This document shows positions 26,758 through 36,093 of a DNA stretch of 64,000 nt, piece by piece. The number at the start of each line of letters is the position of its first letter. Position 1 is the first letter of the stretch. This DNA comes from Rhizobium sp. NFR03 (GTDB lineage: Bacteria > Pseudomonadota > Alphaproteobacteria > Rhizobiales > Rhizobiaceae). The stretch is from the NCBI RefSeq assembly GCF_900111275.1, contig NZ_FOGR01000001.1, positions 682,001 to 746,000 on the forward strand. Reading direction: 5' to 3'. Both the position numbers and the translations under genes were made by a program. The notes beneath the pieces were generated by a model. That model was not told where the DNA came from. It did no database searches and was given only the letters and a program-made list of their open reading frames with translations.

Positions 26758-28839
26758 ATGACCATCGACTTTTCGCCCCTCGTTCCCCAATCGGTACTGA
26801 TCGCCCTTTCGATCCTCGCGGCTCTTTTGATCGCGCTGTCGCTGTGGCGCGGCGTTCGCGGTGCCGTCCTGCGCGCTCTGGCGTTGGCGGCGCTCTGCCT
26901 TGCGCTCGCCAATCCTGTCTTCTTTCAGGAAGAACGCGAGCCGCTGTCCACTATCGTCGCCGTGGTTGTGGATCGCAGCCAAAGCCAGGATGTGGGACAG
27001 GGTACCGCAAATCGACGCGCGATGACCGATCAGGCTCTCGCAACCCTGAAGGAGCGCCTTGCGCGCTTCCCGCAGATCGAGCCGCGCATCGTGGAGGCCG
27101 CCGACGATGCAGACACGGAGACGCCATCGACACGCCTGTTCTCGGCCCTGTCGAATGCGCTCTCCGACGTTCCCCCGGCCCGTGTCGGCGGTGCCATCTT
27201 CATCACCGACGGGCAGATCCATGACGTGCCCGACATCAACCAGCCGCTCGGCTTCGATGCGCCGGTCCATGGCCTGATCACCGGCCAGCCCGACGAGTTC
27301 GACCGCCGTATCGAGGTCATCAGCGGGCCCCGCTTCGGCATCGTCGGCGAGGAACAGGCCGTAACCTTTCGCGTCATCGACGATGGCCGCACCCCTTCCG
27401 GCACAGCTGACGTCACCGTCAGCCTCAATGGTCAGGAAATTGCCAAGCAGCAGGCCGAGCCGGGCACCGACATTCCCTTTCGCTTCACCGTGCCGCGTGG
27501 TGGCAATAACATTCTGGAGTTCGCGGTGGCCCCGCTTGCCGGCGAGGTCACCGAGGCGAACAACCGTGCCGTTCACGTGCTCGATGGCATCCGCGAGAAC
27601 CTGCGCGTGCTCCTCGTCTCTGGCGAACCACACTCCGGCGAGCGCGCCTGGCGCAACCTCCTGAAGTCGGATGCGTCGGTCGATCTGGTCCATTTCACCA
27701 TTCTGCGCCCGCCGGAAAAGCAGGACGGCACGCCGATCAACGAACTGTCGCTGATCGCCTTCCCGACCCGCGAACTGTTCATCGAGAAGATCAACGAGTT
27801 CGACCTCATCATCTTCGACCGCTATCAGCATCGCGGCGTGCTGCCGATCATCTATTACGACAACATCGCGCAATATGTCGAAAACGGCGGCGCCCTTCTG
27901 ATCGCCGCAGGGCCTGAACATGCGGGCGCGGACTCGATTGCGACAACGCCGCTCTCCGCCGTCCTTCCCGCAAGCCCGACCGGGCAGATGAACGACAAGG
28001 CCTTTTTTCCGAGACTGACGGACGAAGGCAGGAAGCATCCCGTGACACGCGGGCTTGAGGGCGCCAACAGCGAGCCGCCGCATTGGGGACGCTGGTTCCG
28101 CACCGTCGATGTCGATCCGCCTGAGGGGCAGACCATCATGCAGGGCGCCGACAACAAGCCTCTGCTGGTGCTCAACCGCGTCGGCAAGGGCCGCGTCGCC
28201 ATGCTGCTGTCCGATCAGGGCTGGCTCTGGGCGCGTGGCTTCGAAGGCGGCGGGCCCAGCGTTTCGCTCTATCGCCGCATGGCCCACTGGCTGATGCAGG
28301 AACCGGCACTGGAAGAGGAAGCGCTGACGGCGCGTGCCAGCGGCAGGACCCTCGAAGTCACCCGCCAGACCATCGCCGGCGATCCGGGTCCCGCGCGCAT
28401 CACTCTGCCCTCGGGCGGGACACAAGACGTCGCCCTGACGGAACGCGAGCCCGGGCTCTACCGCGCCGATGTGCGCACCGGCGAAACCGGTCTGTTCGAA
28501 GTAGCCAACGGCGACCTGACCACGCTTGTCCATGTCGGCAGCGTCGATGCGCCGGAGTTCAAGGCAACCGTCTCGACGGAGGAGATGCTGGCGCCTTGGG
28601 CGGAGAAAACCAAGGGGCTGGTCCACCGTGTTGCCGATGCTTCGGGGAACATCGACATTCCCGCCATCCTGCCCGTTCGCGGTCAGGTCCGCGTCGCCGA
28701 TGCCAATCGAATGTCACTGCGCATGACGGATGAGACGGTGCTGAAGGGCGTCAATTCTCTTCCCCTCTTCGCCGGCTTTCTCGGCCTTGCCGCGCTGCTC
28801 CTCGTCCTCTCCAGCACGTGGTATCGCGAGGGCCGCTAG
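26758..28839 (+). CDS. Membrane protein with VWA-like and GATase1-like regions
   Basis: The 693-residue protein has two N-terminal helices, then VVVDRSQSQDV, a DxSxS pattern that fits a VWA MIDAS site. The middle carries RVLLVSGEPHSGERAWRNLLKSD and a GATase1-like core (FDLIIFDRYQHRGVLP, VENGGALLIAAGPE). A last helix lies just before the C-terminus (LPLFAGFLGLAALLLVLSSTW). Rhizobial genomes keep this gene as the last member of the MoxR operon. It probably faces the periplasm and complexes with the BatA-DUF4159 protein. Function is unknown. Confidence 0.88.
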   Translation: MTIDFSPLVPQSVLIALSILAALLIALSLWRGVRGAVLRALALAALCLALANPVFFQEEREPLSTIVAVVVDRSQSQDVGQGTANRRAMTDQALATLKERLARFPQIEPRIVEAADDADTETPSTRLFSALSNALSDVPPARVGGAIFITDGQIHDVPDINQPLGFDAPVHGLITGQPDEFDRRIEVISGPRFGIVGEEQAVTFRVIDDGRTPSGTADVTVSLNGQEIAKQQAEPGTDIPFRFTVPRGGNNILEFAVAPLAGEVTEANNRAVHVLDGIRENLRVLLVSGEPHSGERAWRNLLKSDASVDLVHFTILRPPEKQDGTPINELSLIAFPTRELFIEKINEFDLIIFDRYQHRGVLPIIYYDNIAQYVENGGALLIAAGPEHAGADSIATTPLSAVLPASPTGQMNDKAFFPRLTDEGRKHPVTRGLEGANSEPPHWGRWFRTVDVDPPEGQTIMQGADNKPLLVLNRVGKGRVAMLLSDQGWLWARGFEGGGPSVSLYRRMAHWLMQEPALEEEALTARASGRTLEVTRQTIAGDPGPARITLPSGGTQDVALTEREPGLYRADVRTGETGLFEVANGDLTTLVHVGSVDAPEFKATVSTEEMLAPWAEKTKGLVHRVADASGNIDIPAILPVRGQVRVADANRMSLRMTDETVLKGVNSLPLFAGFLGLAALLLVLSSTWYREGR

Positions 28840-28866
28840 AGCCTTTCCAGCCGGAACGGAAAGACC

Positions 28867-29733
28867 CTATGGCCTCGTTTCCGGCGCATCGATGAAGGCG
28901 AGCACCGCGGCGGCATAGCCGGCAGGATCCTGATAGATCGCCTTGTGGCCCACATCCTTGAGCAGGAGAAAACGGGCACCGGGTATCGTACGGGCGATAT
29001 ACTCGGAATGCGTTTGGCTGACGGCTTCGTCATGATCTCCGAGAGCGATCAGGGTGGGCACGCGGATGCTCTTCAGGTCGGCCTCGGTGTAATGAGGCTC
29101 GGTTTCCCAGAGCTTGGCTATGGCTGCCCTGAATGCCGGATATTCGTCGGGTGTGGAGGAGAGACGGCGATAGTCCGTCTCATCCCGGTTGCCGTCGGAT
29201 TGTTGAAGCGAGAAGCGCGGCTCGGGAAGAAGTCCGTCCGGCGAAACATTGGCGGCCTGGGCGAACAGCTTGGTCAGCCGATCCGGATGATGCATGGCGA
29301 TGTCGAGGCCGATGATGCCGCCATCGCTCCAGCCGACAATGGCCGTTCGCTCGATCTTCAACGTATCGAGCAGGGCGACATAGTCCTCGGCCATGAGATG
29401 ATAGCTGAAGGGCGCATCCGTGCGGGTGGAATGGCCATGACCCCGGCTGTCGGCGACAACAACCTCATGTGTTCTGGCGAGGATCGGCACCTGGAAACCC
29501 CAGACATCGGCGCTTCCCATGCCGCCGTGGATGAGCAGGATCGGCGACCCCTTCCCCTTGCCGTACACAGCATAATACATGCGGATCCCGTTCACGGCGG
29601 CAAAGCCGCTTTCATCGGCGCGCGGCAGCGGCGGCGGCGGATTGAAGCGATACCAGCGCTCGTCGCCGGCCACCCCGAGATAGCCGAGCGCAAAGACGAT
29701 GAACGCGAGAACGAGACCCTTGAGACCGGACAT
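28867..29733 (-). CDS. Membrane-anchored alpha/beta hydrolase
   Basis: The 288-residue protein has an N-terminal signal anchor (LVLAFIVFALGYLGVAG) and an alpha/beta hydrolase fold. The oxyanion region is LLIHGGMGS, the nucleophile serine is near residue 136 (VGWSDGG), the acid is in GDHDEAV and the histidine in DVGHKAI. The start at 29733 gives a plausible anchor; the upstream extension is not. It should act in the periplasm or at the membrane as an esterase or lipase; the substrate is unknown. It converges on the MoxR operon. Confidence 0.88.
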   Translation of the reverse strand: MSGLKGLVLAFIVFALGYLGVAGDERWYRFNPPPPLPRADESGFAAVNGIRMYYAVYGKGKGSPILLIHGGMGSADVWGFQVPILARTHEVVVADSRGHGHSTRTDAPFSYHLMAEDYVALLDTLKIERTAIVGWSDGGIIGLDIAMHHPDRLTKLFAQAANVSPDGLLPEPRFSLQQSDGNRDETDYRRLSSTPDEYPAFRAAIAKLWETEPHYTEADLKSIRVPTLIALGDHDEAVSQTHSEYIARTIPGARFLLLKDVGHKAIYQDPAGYAAAVLAFIDAPETRP

Positions 29734-29835
29734 GAACGCGCACCTCGGCTTTGCCGGGCAAGGCGTCCGGACACGAGGCCACACTACGCATACGATATTG
29801 AGGAACGTTTACGTCGAGCCCGACAATTGGCGCGA

Positions 29836-30342
29836 TCAGCCGCGCCAGCGGATTTCGCCGGCAAGCCGCGCGTGAATATCAGCGCCGATCGGCACCACCA
29901 GAACCCGAGCCATGTCGACCGGGCCAGGAAACGCCAGCGCTCCGCGGGAAACGGGCTCGAAACCGAGCGGCTGGTAATAGGCAGCGTCGCCGACGAGGAT
30001 CACGGCTTCCGATCCCTTCCGCCGGGCGGCCTCGACAGCTATCCGCACCAGTTCCCGACCGATGCCCCTGTTCTTGTGGGAAGGCCGCACGGCCAGCGGC
30101 CCCAGCAAATGGGCGGAGACAGGACCGGCAAAGACCGGCGTCATCCGCACGGAACCGATCGTCTCGCCGTCGTCGGCACAAATGAAGGACAGCGAGCGAT
30201 CATGCGGTCCCTGCTCGCGGATGCGGGCGGCGGCGCGCGCAAACCGGCCGGGGCCAAAGGCTTCCTCGTTGATCAGTTCAATGGCGGCGGCGTGAGAGGC
30301 ATCTTCCGTCAGATAGACGAGGTCGTGCTTGTGCATGAACAT
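29836..30342 (-). CDS. GNAT family N-acetyltransferase (YhbS-like)
   Basis: The 168-residue protein has the GNAT acetyl-CoA binding pattern LLGPLAVRPSHKNRGIGRELVRIAVEAA and a C-terminal YYQPLGFEPVSRGAL typical of YhbS-type acetyltransferases. It should transfer acetyl groups from acetyl-CoA to an unknown amine. It starts at 30342; an in-frame ATG two codons later is also possible. It is divergent from the glutathionyl-hydroquinone reductase gene. Confidence 0.88.
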   Translation of the reverse strand: MFMHKHDLVYLTEDASHAAAIELINEEAFGPGRFARAAARIREQGPHDRSLSFICADDGETIGSVRMTPVFAGPVSAHLLGPLAVRPSHKNRGIGRELVRIAVEAARRKGSEAVILVGDAAYYQPLGFEPVSRGALAFPGPVDMARVLVVPIGADIHARLAGEIRWRG

Positions 30343-30608
30343 GGGGAAACCCGATTGGCAAACGAAACATGGGGAACGGCAGCGCGCGACCGCGCATGCC
30401 CGAAAGCATGGTCATCAGCGTCGTCGAGGGTTTCCTGCAAAATGCATGTTCACGTCTTTCAAGAAAAAGCTGGTGCGCCGATAGCAGAAAAAAATGGCGT
30501 CACCAAGTGAAAACGCATCGTTCACCGCGGCATGCCTGTCCGGACGTTGCCCGTCTCCTATCTTGTGTGTCATCGAGGACACTGAACCGACAATGAGGAA
30601 ACCGATCC

Positions 30609-31595
30609 ATGGGCATGCTGGTCGAAGGCATCTGGCACGACGTCTGGTACGATACCGCGGCGACCAAAGGGCATTTCAAGCGCTCCGAATCGCAGTTCCG
30701 CAACTGGGTGACAGCGGACGGCAGCGCGGGGCCGACCGGCGAAGCGGGGTTCAAGGCCGAAGCCGGACGCTACCATCTTTATGTCTCGCTGGCCTGTCCC
30801 TGGGCTCACCGCACGCTGATCTTCCGGGCGTTGAAGGGCCTGGAGGATCTGATTTCGGTCTCCGTCGTCGATTACCTGATGCTGTCGAAGGGCTGGGAGT
30901 TCAAGGACGGTCCGGGCGATACGCAGGACCATCTCTTCGGCGCGAAAGCGCTGTCTGAAATCTACGTGCGCGCCGATCCGAAATATTCGGGTCGCGTCAC
31001 CGTTCCCGTCCTTTGGGATAAAAAGCAGAACAAGCTCGTCTCCAACGAGTCTGCCGACATTATCCGCATGCTCAACACAGCTTTCGATGGGCTGACAGCC
31101 TCGACCCGCGATTTCTACCCGAGCGAGTTGCGCGAGGAGATCGACGCACTCAACACCCGCATCTACGACACCGTCAACAACGGCGTCTACAAAGCCGGCT
31201 TCGCCACCACACAGGAGGCCTATGCGGAGAGCGTCGAAGCCGTCTTCGAGACCCTCGACGATCTGGAAGAGCGACTGTCCGCCCGCCGCTACCTTCTTGG
31301 CGACCGCGTGACCGAGGCCGATTGGCGGCTGTTCACGACACTGGTCCGGTTCGACCCGGTCTATGTCGGACACTTCAAATGCAACATCCGCCGCATCGTC
31401 GATTACCCCAACCTGCAGGGGTACCTGAAGGATCTCTACCAAACCCCCGGCGTCGCCGGCACGGTGGATATGCATCACATCAAGCATCACTATTACGAGA
31501 GCCACAAGACCATCAACCCGACCGGCATCGTGCCGGAGGGGCCACATCTCGACCTCGACGGTCCGCATGGCCGCGAACGCCTGACAGCGGCCTGA
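30609..31595 (+). CDS. yqjG: Glutathionyl-hydroquinone reductase
   Basis: The 328-residue enzyme belongs to the Xi-class glutathione transferases (YqjG/PcpF). It removes glutathione from glutathionyl-hydroquinones and returns hydroquinone. The catalytic cysteine is residue 63 in SLACPWAHRT, and the family core includes LVSNESADIIRML, the helical domain LGDRVTEADWRLFTTLVRFDPVYVGHFKCN, and the C-terminal IKHHYYESH. It may protect from quinones made in aromatic metabolism. It stands alone upstream of a phosphoesterase gene. Confidence 0.93.
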   Translation: MGMLVEGIWHDVWYDTAATKGHFKRSESQFRNWVTADGSAGPTGEAGFKAEAGRYHLYVSLACPWAHRTLIFRALKGLEDLISVSVVDYLMLSKGWEFKDGPGDTQDHLFGAKALSEIYVRADPKYSGRVTVPVLWDKKQNKLVSNESADIIRMLNTAFDGLTASTRDFYPSELREEIDALNTRIYDTVNNGVYKAGFATTQEAYAESVEAVFETLDDLEERLSARRYLLGDRVTEADWRLFTTLVRFDPVYVGHFKCNIRRIVDYPNLQGYLKDLYQTPGVAGTVDMHHIKHHYYESHKTINPTGIVPEGPHLDLDGPHGRERLTAA

Positions 31596-31672
31596 TCGCC
31601 GTCCGTTCAAGATTGTGGCAAAAGCGTGCCGCTGCGGTTAGCTTTTCGGGCGATATGCGCTAGGTAGAACCC

Positions 31673-32581
31673 ATGTTCAAACTTGCGCATATCTCCGATA
31701 TTCATCTTGGCCCCCTCCCCAGCCTGTCCCTTCGGGAACTCGCCTCCAAGCGCATCACCGGTTTCATCAACTGGCATCGCAACAGGCGCAGCCATATGGT
31801 GGGCAATACGCTGAACACGTTGATGGATGCGATCGACCGGATCGACCCGGATCACCTCGCCATCACCGGGGACATGGTGAACCTCGCATCCTCGCGGGAG
31901 ATCGAGACGGTAACGGCTTGGCTGACGGATGCCGGCGACCCGCGTAACATCTCGGTCATCCCCGGCAATCACGACGCCTATGTGCCGGGCGCCTATGAAA
32001 AGGCGACGAAGGCCTGGTACCCCTTCATGCGTGGCGAAGATGCGCCCGCGGTGTGGGACGAAGATTTTCACTGCTACCCCTACATGCGGGTTCGCGGCAA
32101 TGTCGCGATCATCGGCTGTTCGACGGCCCTTGCCACGCCGCCCTTCGCCGCCAGCGGTTATTTCGGCCGGCGTCAGGCGCGCGAGACGGTCAACCTGTTG
32201 CGCGCCGCCGGAGAGGCCGGTCTCTTCCGCGTCGTCATGATCCACCATCCGCCAATTCGTGGCGCTACGCCCACCCATAAGCGCATGATCGGCATCCGCC
32301 GTTTCGGCGCCACCATCTCGGCGGGCGGCGCGGAACTCGTGCTGCATGGGCATACGCATCTCAACACGGTCTATTCGCTCCGCGGCCAGCAGATGCCCGT
32401 GCCGGTCGTGGGCATCGCGTCGGCATCGCAGGGTCTCGGCGGGTCCAAACCCCCTGCCGGGTTCAATCTCTTCTCGATATCGGGAAGCCCGGGCAACTGG
32501 AAGCTCCTGCGGGAGCGCTTCGAGCTGAACGAGGTCGGGCAAGGCGTGCATCTGGCGGAAACGACACGTTTCCTCGCCTGA
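31673..32581 (+). CDS. Metallophosphoesterase (calcineurin-like)
   Basis: The 302-residue protein has all the metal-binding motifs of the calcineurin superfamily: AHISDIHLG at the N-terminus, ITGDMVNL, the GNHDAY motif, HHPPI and the C-terminal HGHTHLN. It is closest in layout to the Icc/CpdA group, but cAMP as substrate is not certain. It starts at 31673. It follows the hydroquinone reductase by 77 bases and precedes the sigma-factor pair on the same strand. Confidence 0.92.
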   Translation: MFKLAHISDIHLGPLPSLSLRELASKRITGFINWHRNRRSHMVGNTLNTLMDAIDRIDPDHLAITGDMVNLASSREIETVTAWLTDAGDPRNISVIPGNHDAYVPGAYEKATKAWYPFMRGEDAPAVWDEDFHCYPYMRVRGNVAIIGCSTALATPPFAASGYFGRRQARETVNLLRAAGEAGLFRVVMIHHPPIRGATPTHKRMIGIRRFGATISAGGAELVLHGHTHLNTVYSLRGQQMPVPVVGIASASQGLGGSKPPAGFNLFSISGSPGNWKLLRERFELNEVGQGVHLAETTRFLA

Positions 32582-32779
32582 GCGTGGCGAAACGGGAAAC
32601 ACCGCCATACCACCGCATCGTGATCGGCAAAAAACCGTGATAGAACCGTGGCTCGACTTGCGAAGCACCAGCCGATGGTTTCATATCTGTTCGGTTCGAC
32701 AAACGGGAGCCGAGGGCTCGGCGCCGACCGGAAGCGCTGATATCCAGGATTCCGGACTAAACCTCCGCAGGTGAAAGCG

Positions 32780-33268
32780 ATGCGACCAGCTCAGGAAACG
32801 ATCGACATCAGCCGCGATCTCGTCAGTCTGCTGCCCAGGCTGCGACGCTTTGCGCTCACCCTGACGCGCGACGGGCAGCAGGCGGATGACCTTGTGCAGA
32901 CGGTCTGCGAGCGCGCCACGGGACGCCAGCCGGTCTGGAACGGTCATGGTCGGCTCGAAGATGCGCTTTATACGCTGGCACGCAGCCTGCGCGACGAGGC
33001 CATGGGCCGACGGCGCGTGGCCACCAATCTGCATGCAGGACCGAGCCCATCAGGAGAAACATCCTATACCGGCGCCGTGCAGCAGGTGATCATTTCGATG
33101 CCCGAGGGGCTGGCCAGCGCCTTCCTTCTGGTCGCCGTCGAGCATAGAACCTATCGCGACGCCGGCCGGATTCTGGGTCTGGCGCCGGATGTCATCGCGA
33201 GCAGGCTTGCGACCGCACGGGCGCGGCTGGCCTCGATGGCCTCCGACATGACGGAAAGAAGGGCCTGA
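32780..33268 (+). CDS. ECF sigma-70 family RNA polymerase sigma factor
   Basis: The 162-residue protein has a region 2 like other ECF factors (LLPRLRRFALTLTRDGQQADDLVQTV, then LARSLRDEA) and a C-terminal region 4 helix-turn-helix (YRDAGRILGLAPDVIASRLATARARL). The ATG at 32780 is preferred because AGGTG lies six bases upstream; a GTG at 32771 sits inside that site. Some core positions differ from usual ECF factors, for example ALYTLARSLRDEA where W-type residues are common. It is followed after two bases by a membrane anti-sigma candidate. Its regulon is unknown. Confidence 0.85.
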   Translation: MRPAQETIDISRDLVSLLPRLRRFALTLTRDGQQADDLVQTVCERATGRQPVWNGHGRLEDALYTLARSLRDEAMGRRRVATNLHAGPSPSGETSYTGAVQQVIISMPEGLASAFLLVAVEHRTYRDAGRILGLAPDVIASRLATARARLASMASDMTERRA

Positions 33269-33270
33269 CC

Positions 33271-34098
33271 TTGCAGAACACCAGAAGTCCCTCCATCGAG
33301 GCAAGGCTGTCGGCCTATCTCGATGGCGAAGTGGACGAAAACGAGCGCCGGGAGATCGACCAGCTTCTGGCAAACGATGCCGAAGCGCGCCGGATACTCG
33401 AACATCTCAAACAGGGCAGCGCGCTCGGTGCCTCCGGCTTCGAAGCGTTCCTGCACGATCCTGTCCCGCTGTCGCTCGCCCGCCGCATCCGGCAGGGTAC
33501 AGACATCAACCCCAAACAGGAACGCGTGGTGGGCGCACCGCGAAAACAGCGTCGCAAGCTCTGGCGCGGCGCGCTTGCCGCCTCCTGCGGCATGCTTCTC
33601 ATTGGCGGCTCCACGGGCTACCTGATCGGTCGAACCGTCGACGACAACACGCCGCCGACACCGGTGGTCAAGCCTCGCACTTGGCTCGATGATGTCACGG
33701 ATGCGCATCGGGTCTACGCCCGTCAACCCCGCCATCTGGTCGAGGTCACGGCTGAAAATGACGAAGAAATCCGCAACTGGCTGACCGCCAGCACCGGCGT
33801 CTCCTTTGCTATCCCGGATCTCTCGGCAAGCAAGCTGACCTTTCAGGGCGCCCGCCTGCTGGTCGCTGCCGGCAAGCCGACCGCGCAGCTGCTCTTCAAG
33901 GATGAGGACGGCGAGGTCTTCGCCGTCTGTTTCCAGCGCTCAGCCACGGCGGATGAAAGCGACCGCATGACGGAGAGCATGCGCGACGACCTCGCGCTCA
34001 TCTCATGGGACAAGCCGGGTGCTGCCTATGTCGTCGTCGGCCCTTCCGCCACGGCGAACTTCAAGGACCTCGCCGACGCCATCGCCGACGTGATGTAG
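33271..34098 (+). CDS. Membrane anti-sigma factor candidate, TTG start
   Basis: The 275-residue protein has a short N-terminal cytoplasmic domain resembling anti-sigma factors (SIEARLSAYLDGEVDENERREIDQLLANDAEARR). One membrane helix lies near residues 97-120, and a periplasmic C-terminal domain follows. The zinc-binding HxxxCxxC motif of ZAS anti-sigma factors is absent. The start appears to be TTG at 33271, two bases after the sigma stop. It should hold the sigma factor inactive at the membrane until a periplasmic signal arrives. The signal is unknown. Confidence 0.8.
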   Translation: MQNTRSPSIEARLSAYLDGEVDENERREIDQLLANDAEARRILEHLKQGSALGASGFEAFLHDPVPLSLARRIRQGTDINPKQERVVGAPRKQRRKLWRGALAASCGMLLIGGSTGYLIGRTVDDNTPPTPVVKPRTWLDDVTDAHRVYARQPRHLVEVTAENDEEIRNWLTASTGVSFAIPDLSASKLTFQGARLLVAAGKPTAQLLFKDEDGEVFAVCFQRSATADESDRMTESMRDDLALISWDKPGAAYVVVGPSATANFKDLADAIADVM

Positions 34099-34102
34099 CT
34101 TC

Positions 34103-34142
34103 AAAAAAATCCCCGGACATTTCCATCCGGGGATCGTGTTTT
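34103..34142. terminator. Bidirectional terminator between anti-sigma gene and leuA
   Basis: A nine-base perfect stem (ATCCCCGGA pairing with TCCGGGGAT) has an A-run on its left side and CGTGTTTT on its right. The A-run provides T's for minus-strand leuA transcripts and the right side serves the plus-strand gene. Confidence 0.85.
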
Positions 34143-34162
34143 ACCTGTTGGAAAGCAGGCGA

Positions 34163-35905
34163 TCAGGCCACCTGTTCCTCGATCACCCGGTTGGCAGCGG
34201 AAACGATGGCTTCGAGGGATGCCGTGACGATATTGGTGTTGATGCCGGCCCCGAAGAGTTTGCCGCCATTGTGCTGGACCTCGACATAGGCGATGGCCGC
34301 CGCGTTCGATCCCTGCTGCAACGAATGCTCGGAATAATCGGCAACCGAGATATCGACGCCGAGATAGAGTGACAGCGCGTTGATGAAGCCATCGATCGGT
34401 CCCGTGCCACGCCCCTCGATCGTCTTCGTCTCGCCGCGATCGATGATCTCCGCCTGCACAATGCGCGCGCCCCGATGCTCGCCAAGCGGCAGCGTCGTGT
34501 GATCGACATAGCGGATGCGTGCACCCGGCTGCTCGATATAACGCTCAAGGAACCGCGCATGGATCGCCTTTGAGGGCAGTTCCTTGCCCTGCTCGTCGGT
34601 GATGCGCTGGATGTCCTCGCGAAACTCGACCTGCAGCGCACGCGGCAGGTTGATCCCGTAATCCTCCTGCAGAATATAGGCGATGCCGCCCTTGCCTGAC
34701 TGGGAGTTGATCCGGATGATCGCCTCGTAGGACCGTCCCACGTCACGCGGATCGATCGGCAGATAGGGCACTTCCCATTGCGGCTTGTTGGCGGTCTTGA
34801 TCGCCTTCATGCCCTTGTTGATCGCGTCCTGATGCGAGCCGGAGAAGGCCGTATAGACCAATTCGCCGACATAGGGGTGACGCTCGGTAATCGCCATCTG
34901 GTTGGAGTATTCGTAGACGTCCTTGATCCGCTCGATGTCGGAGCAATCGATCTGCGGATCCACCCCTTGCGTGAACATGTTCAGCGCCAGCGTTACGATA
35001 TCCACGTTGCCGGTCCGCTCGCCATTGCCGAACAGCGTACCTTCGACGCGGTCCGCGCCTGCCATCAGGCCGAGTTCGGCGGCAGCGATGCCGGTACCCC
35101 GGTCATTGTGCGGGTGCAGAGAGATGATCAGGTTTTCGCGATTGTCGAGGTTGCGGCACATCCACTCGATCTGGTCGGCATAGATGTTCGGCGTAGACAT
35201 CTCCACGGTCGAGGGCAGGTTCAGGATCAGCTTGTTCTCGGCGGTCGGCTTGATGATCTCGGCGACGGCATTGCAAATCTCCAGCGAGACCTCCAGCTCC
35301 GTACCGGTGAAGCTTTCGGGCGAATATTCGAACCGGAAGTCTCCGCCGGCCTTTGCCGCCATGTCCGCGATCATCTTGGCCGCATCCGTCGCAATCTGCT
35401 TGATGCCGTGCACGTCCTTGGCAAACACGACGCGGCGCTGCAACTCGCTCGTGGAGTTGTAGAAATGCACGATCGGCTTGTTGGCGCCTTGCAGCGACTC
35501 GAACGTCCGCGTGATCAATTCCGGACGGCACTGAACCAGAACCTGCAAGGAAAGGTCGGCCGGAATGTTGCCCTCCTCGATGCACCAGCGCGCGAAATCG
35601 AAGTCTGTCTGGGATGCGGAGGGAAAGCCGATCTCGATTTCCTTGAAGCCCATGTCGACCAGCAACTGGAACATCCGTGCCTTGCGGTCATGCCCCATGG
35701 GATCGACCAGCGACTGATTGCCGTCGCGCAGATCAACGGAACACCAGATGGGCGGGGTGGAAATCGTCTTCGACGGCCATGTGCGGTCGGTGATCGGCAC
35801 CTGCGGATAAGGCTGATACTTGACGGCGGCCGAGGGCATGCCCTGTTTGACGGTATGGGACTTCAGGATCATTTCGGTTCTCTTCGACTTCACAGCGTCC
35901 GGCAT
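34163..35905 (-). CDS. leuA: 2-isopropylmalate synthase, type 2
   Basis: The enzyme condenses acetyl-CoA with 2-oxoisovalerate, the first committed step of leucine synthesis. It has the type 2 LeuA N-terminus (KYQPYPQVPITDRTWPSK), the catalytic region VDLRDGNQSLVDPMG, LHPHNDRGTGIAAAEL with the metal histidines, and a C-terminal LeuA dimer domain that usually binds leucine for feedback control. The frame opens at 35905, giving 580 residues; an internal ATG at 35872 begins MILKSHTVKQ and is an equally plausible start. A leucine-rich leader peptide lies about 170 bases upstream and indicates attenuation. Confidence 0.95.
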   Translation of the reverse strand: MPDAVKSKRTEMILKSHTVKQGMPSAAVKYQPYPQVPITDRTWPSKTISTPPIWCSVDLRDGNQSLVDPMGHDRKARMFQLLVDMGFKEIEIGFPSASQTDFDFARWCIEEGNIPADLSLQVLVQCRPELITRTFESLQGANKPIVHFYNSTSELQRRVVFAKDVHGIKQIATDAAKMIADMAAKAGGDFRFEYSPESFTGTELEVSLEICNAVAEIIKPTAENKLILNLPSTVEMSTPNIYADQIEWMCRNLDNRENLIISLHPHNDRGTGIAAAELGLMAGADRVEGTLFGNGERTGNVDIVTLALNMFTQGVDPQIDCSDIERIKDVYEYSNQMAITERHPYVGELVYTAFSGSHQDAINKGMKAIKTANKPQWEVPYLPIDPRDVGRSYEAIIRINSQSGKGGIAYILQEDYGINLPRALQVEFREDIQRITDEQGKELPSKAIHARFLERYIEQPGARIRYVDHTTLPLGEHRGARIVQAEIIDRGETKTIEGRGTGPIDGFINALSLYLGVDISVADYSEHSLQQGSNAAAIAYVEVQHNGGKLFGAGINTNIVTASLEAIVSAANRVIEEQVA

Positions 35906-36036
35906 CGGATAAAGGCGGGGCCTGGTTCGCTGTCACGGTGAAACGTCGCGCGTGCTGCCATAACCGATCGGAGACCGGTTTGCGATGGCAAATGCTGAGG
36001 AGTGCTGCGGAGACGTCGGATTTTAGCGGAGGCTAA

Positions 36037-36093
36037 GGAGCTGTGCCGGTGGGCTTGTCGGCCACCGGGCGCTCCTTAAAGAACCCGGCAACC
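36037..36093 (-). promoter_or_regulatory. Candidate leuA attenuator structures
   Basis: On the minus strand, three segments can pair in alternatives. Segment 1 (36093-36084) lies inside the leader just after its leucine codons and pairs with segment 2 (36069-36060) over ten positions including wobble pairs. Segment 2 also pairs perfectly with CCACCGG (36052-36046) through CCGGTGG (36068-36062). An outer GGAGC/GCTCC pair extends that second stem. Such mutually exclusive hairpins are expected of an attenuator. I did not find a hairpin with a clear T-run, so the termination mechanism is unsettled. Confidence 0.5.

Noticed and set aside
26683-28626. A 647-codon minus-strand open frame opposite the last MoxR operon gene
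   Set aside because: The plus-strand gene has clear domains and tight operon spacing; the antisense translation is low-complexity and unlike any family.
30369-30596. A 75-codon frame between the acetyltransferase and yqjG
   Set aside because: No ribosome binding site, no family resemblance, and residue composition typical of non-coding frames in this DNA.
32595-32621. A GGAAAC ... CGT pair resembling an ECF autoregulatory promoter
   Set aside because: The 18-base gap after GGAAAC is longer than usual for ECF promoters, and the match is too short to support a call.
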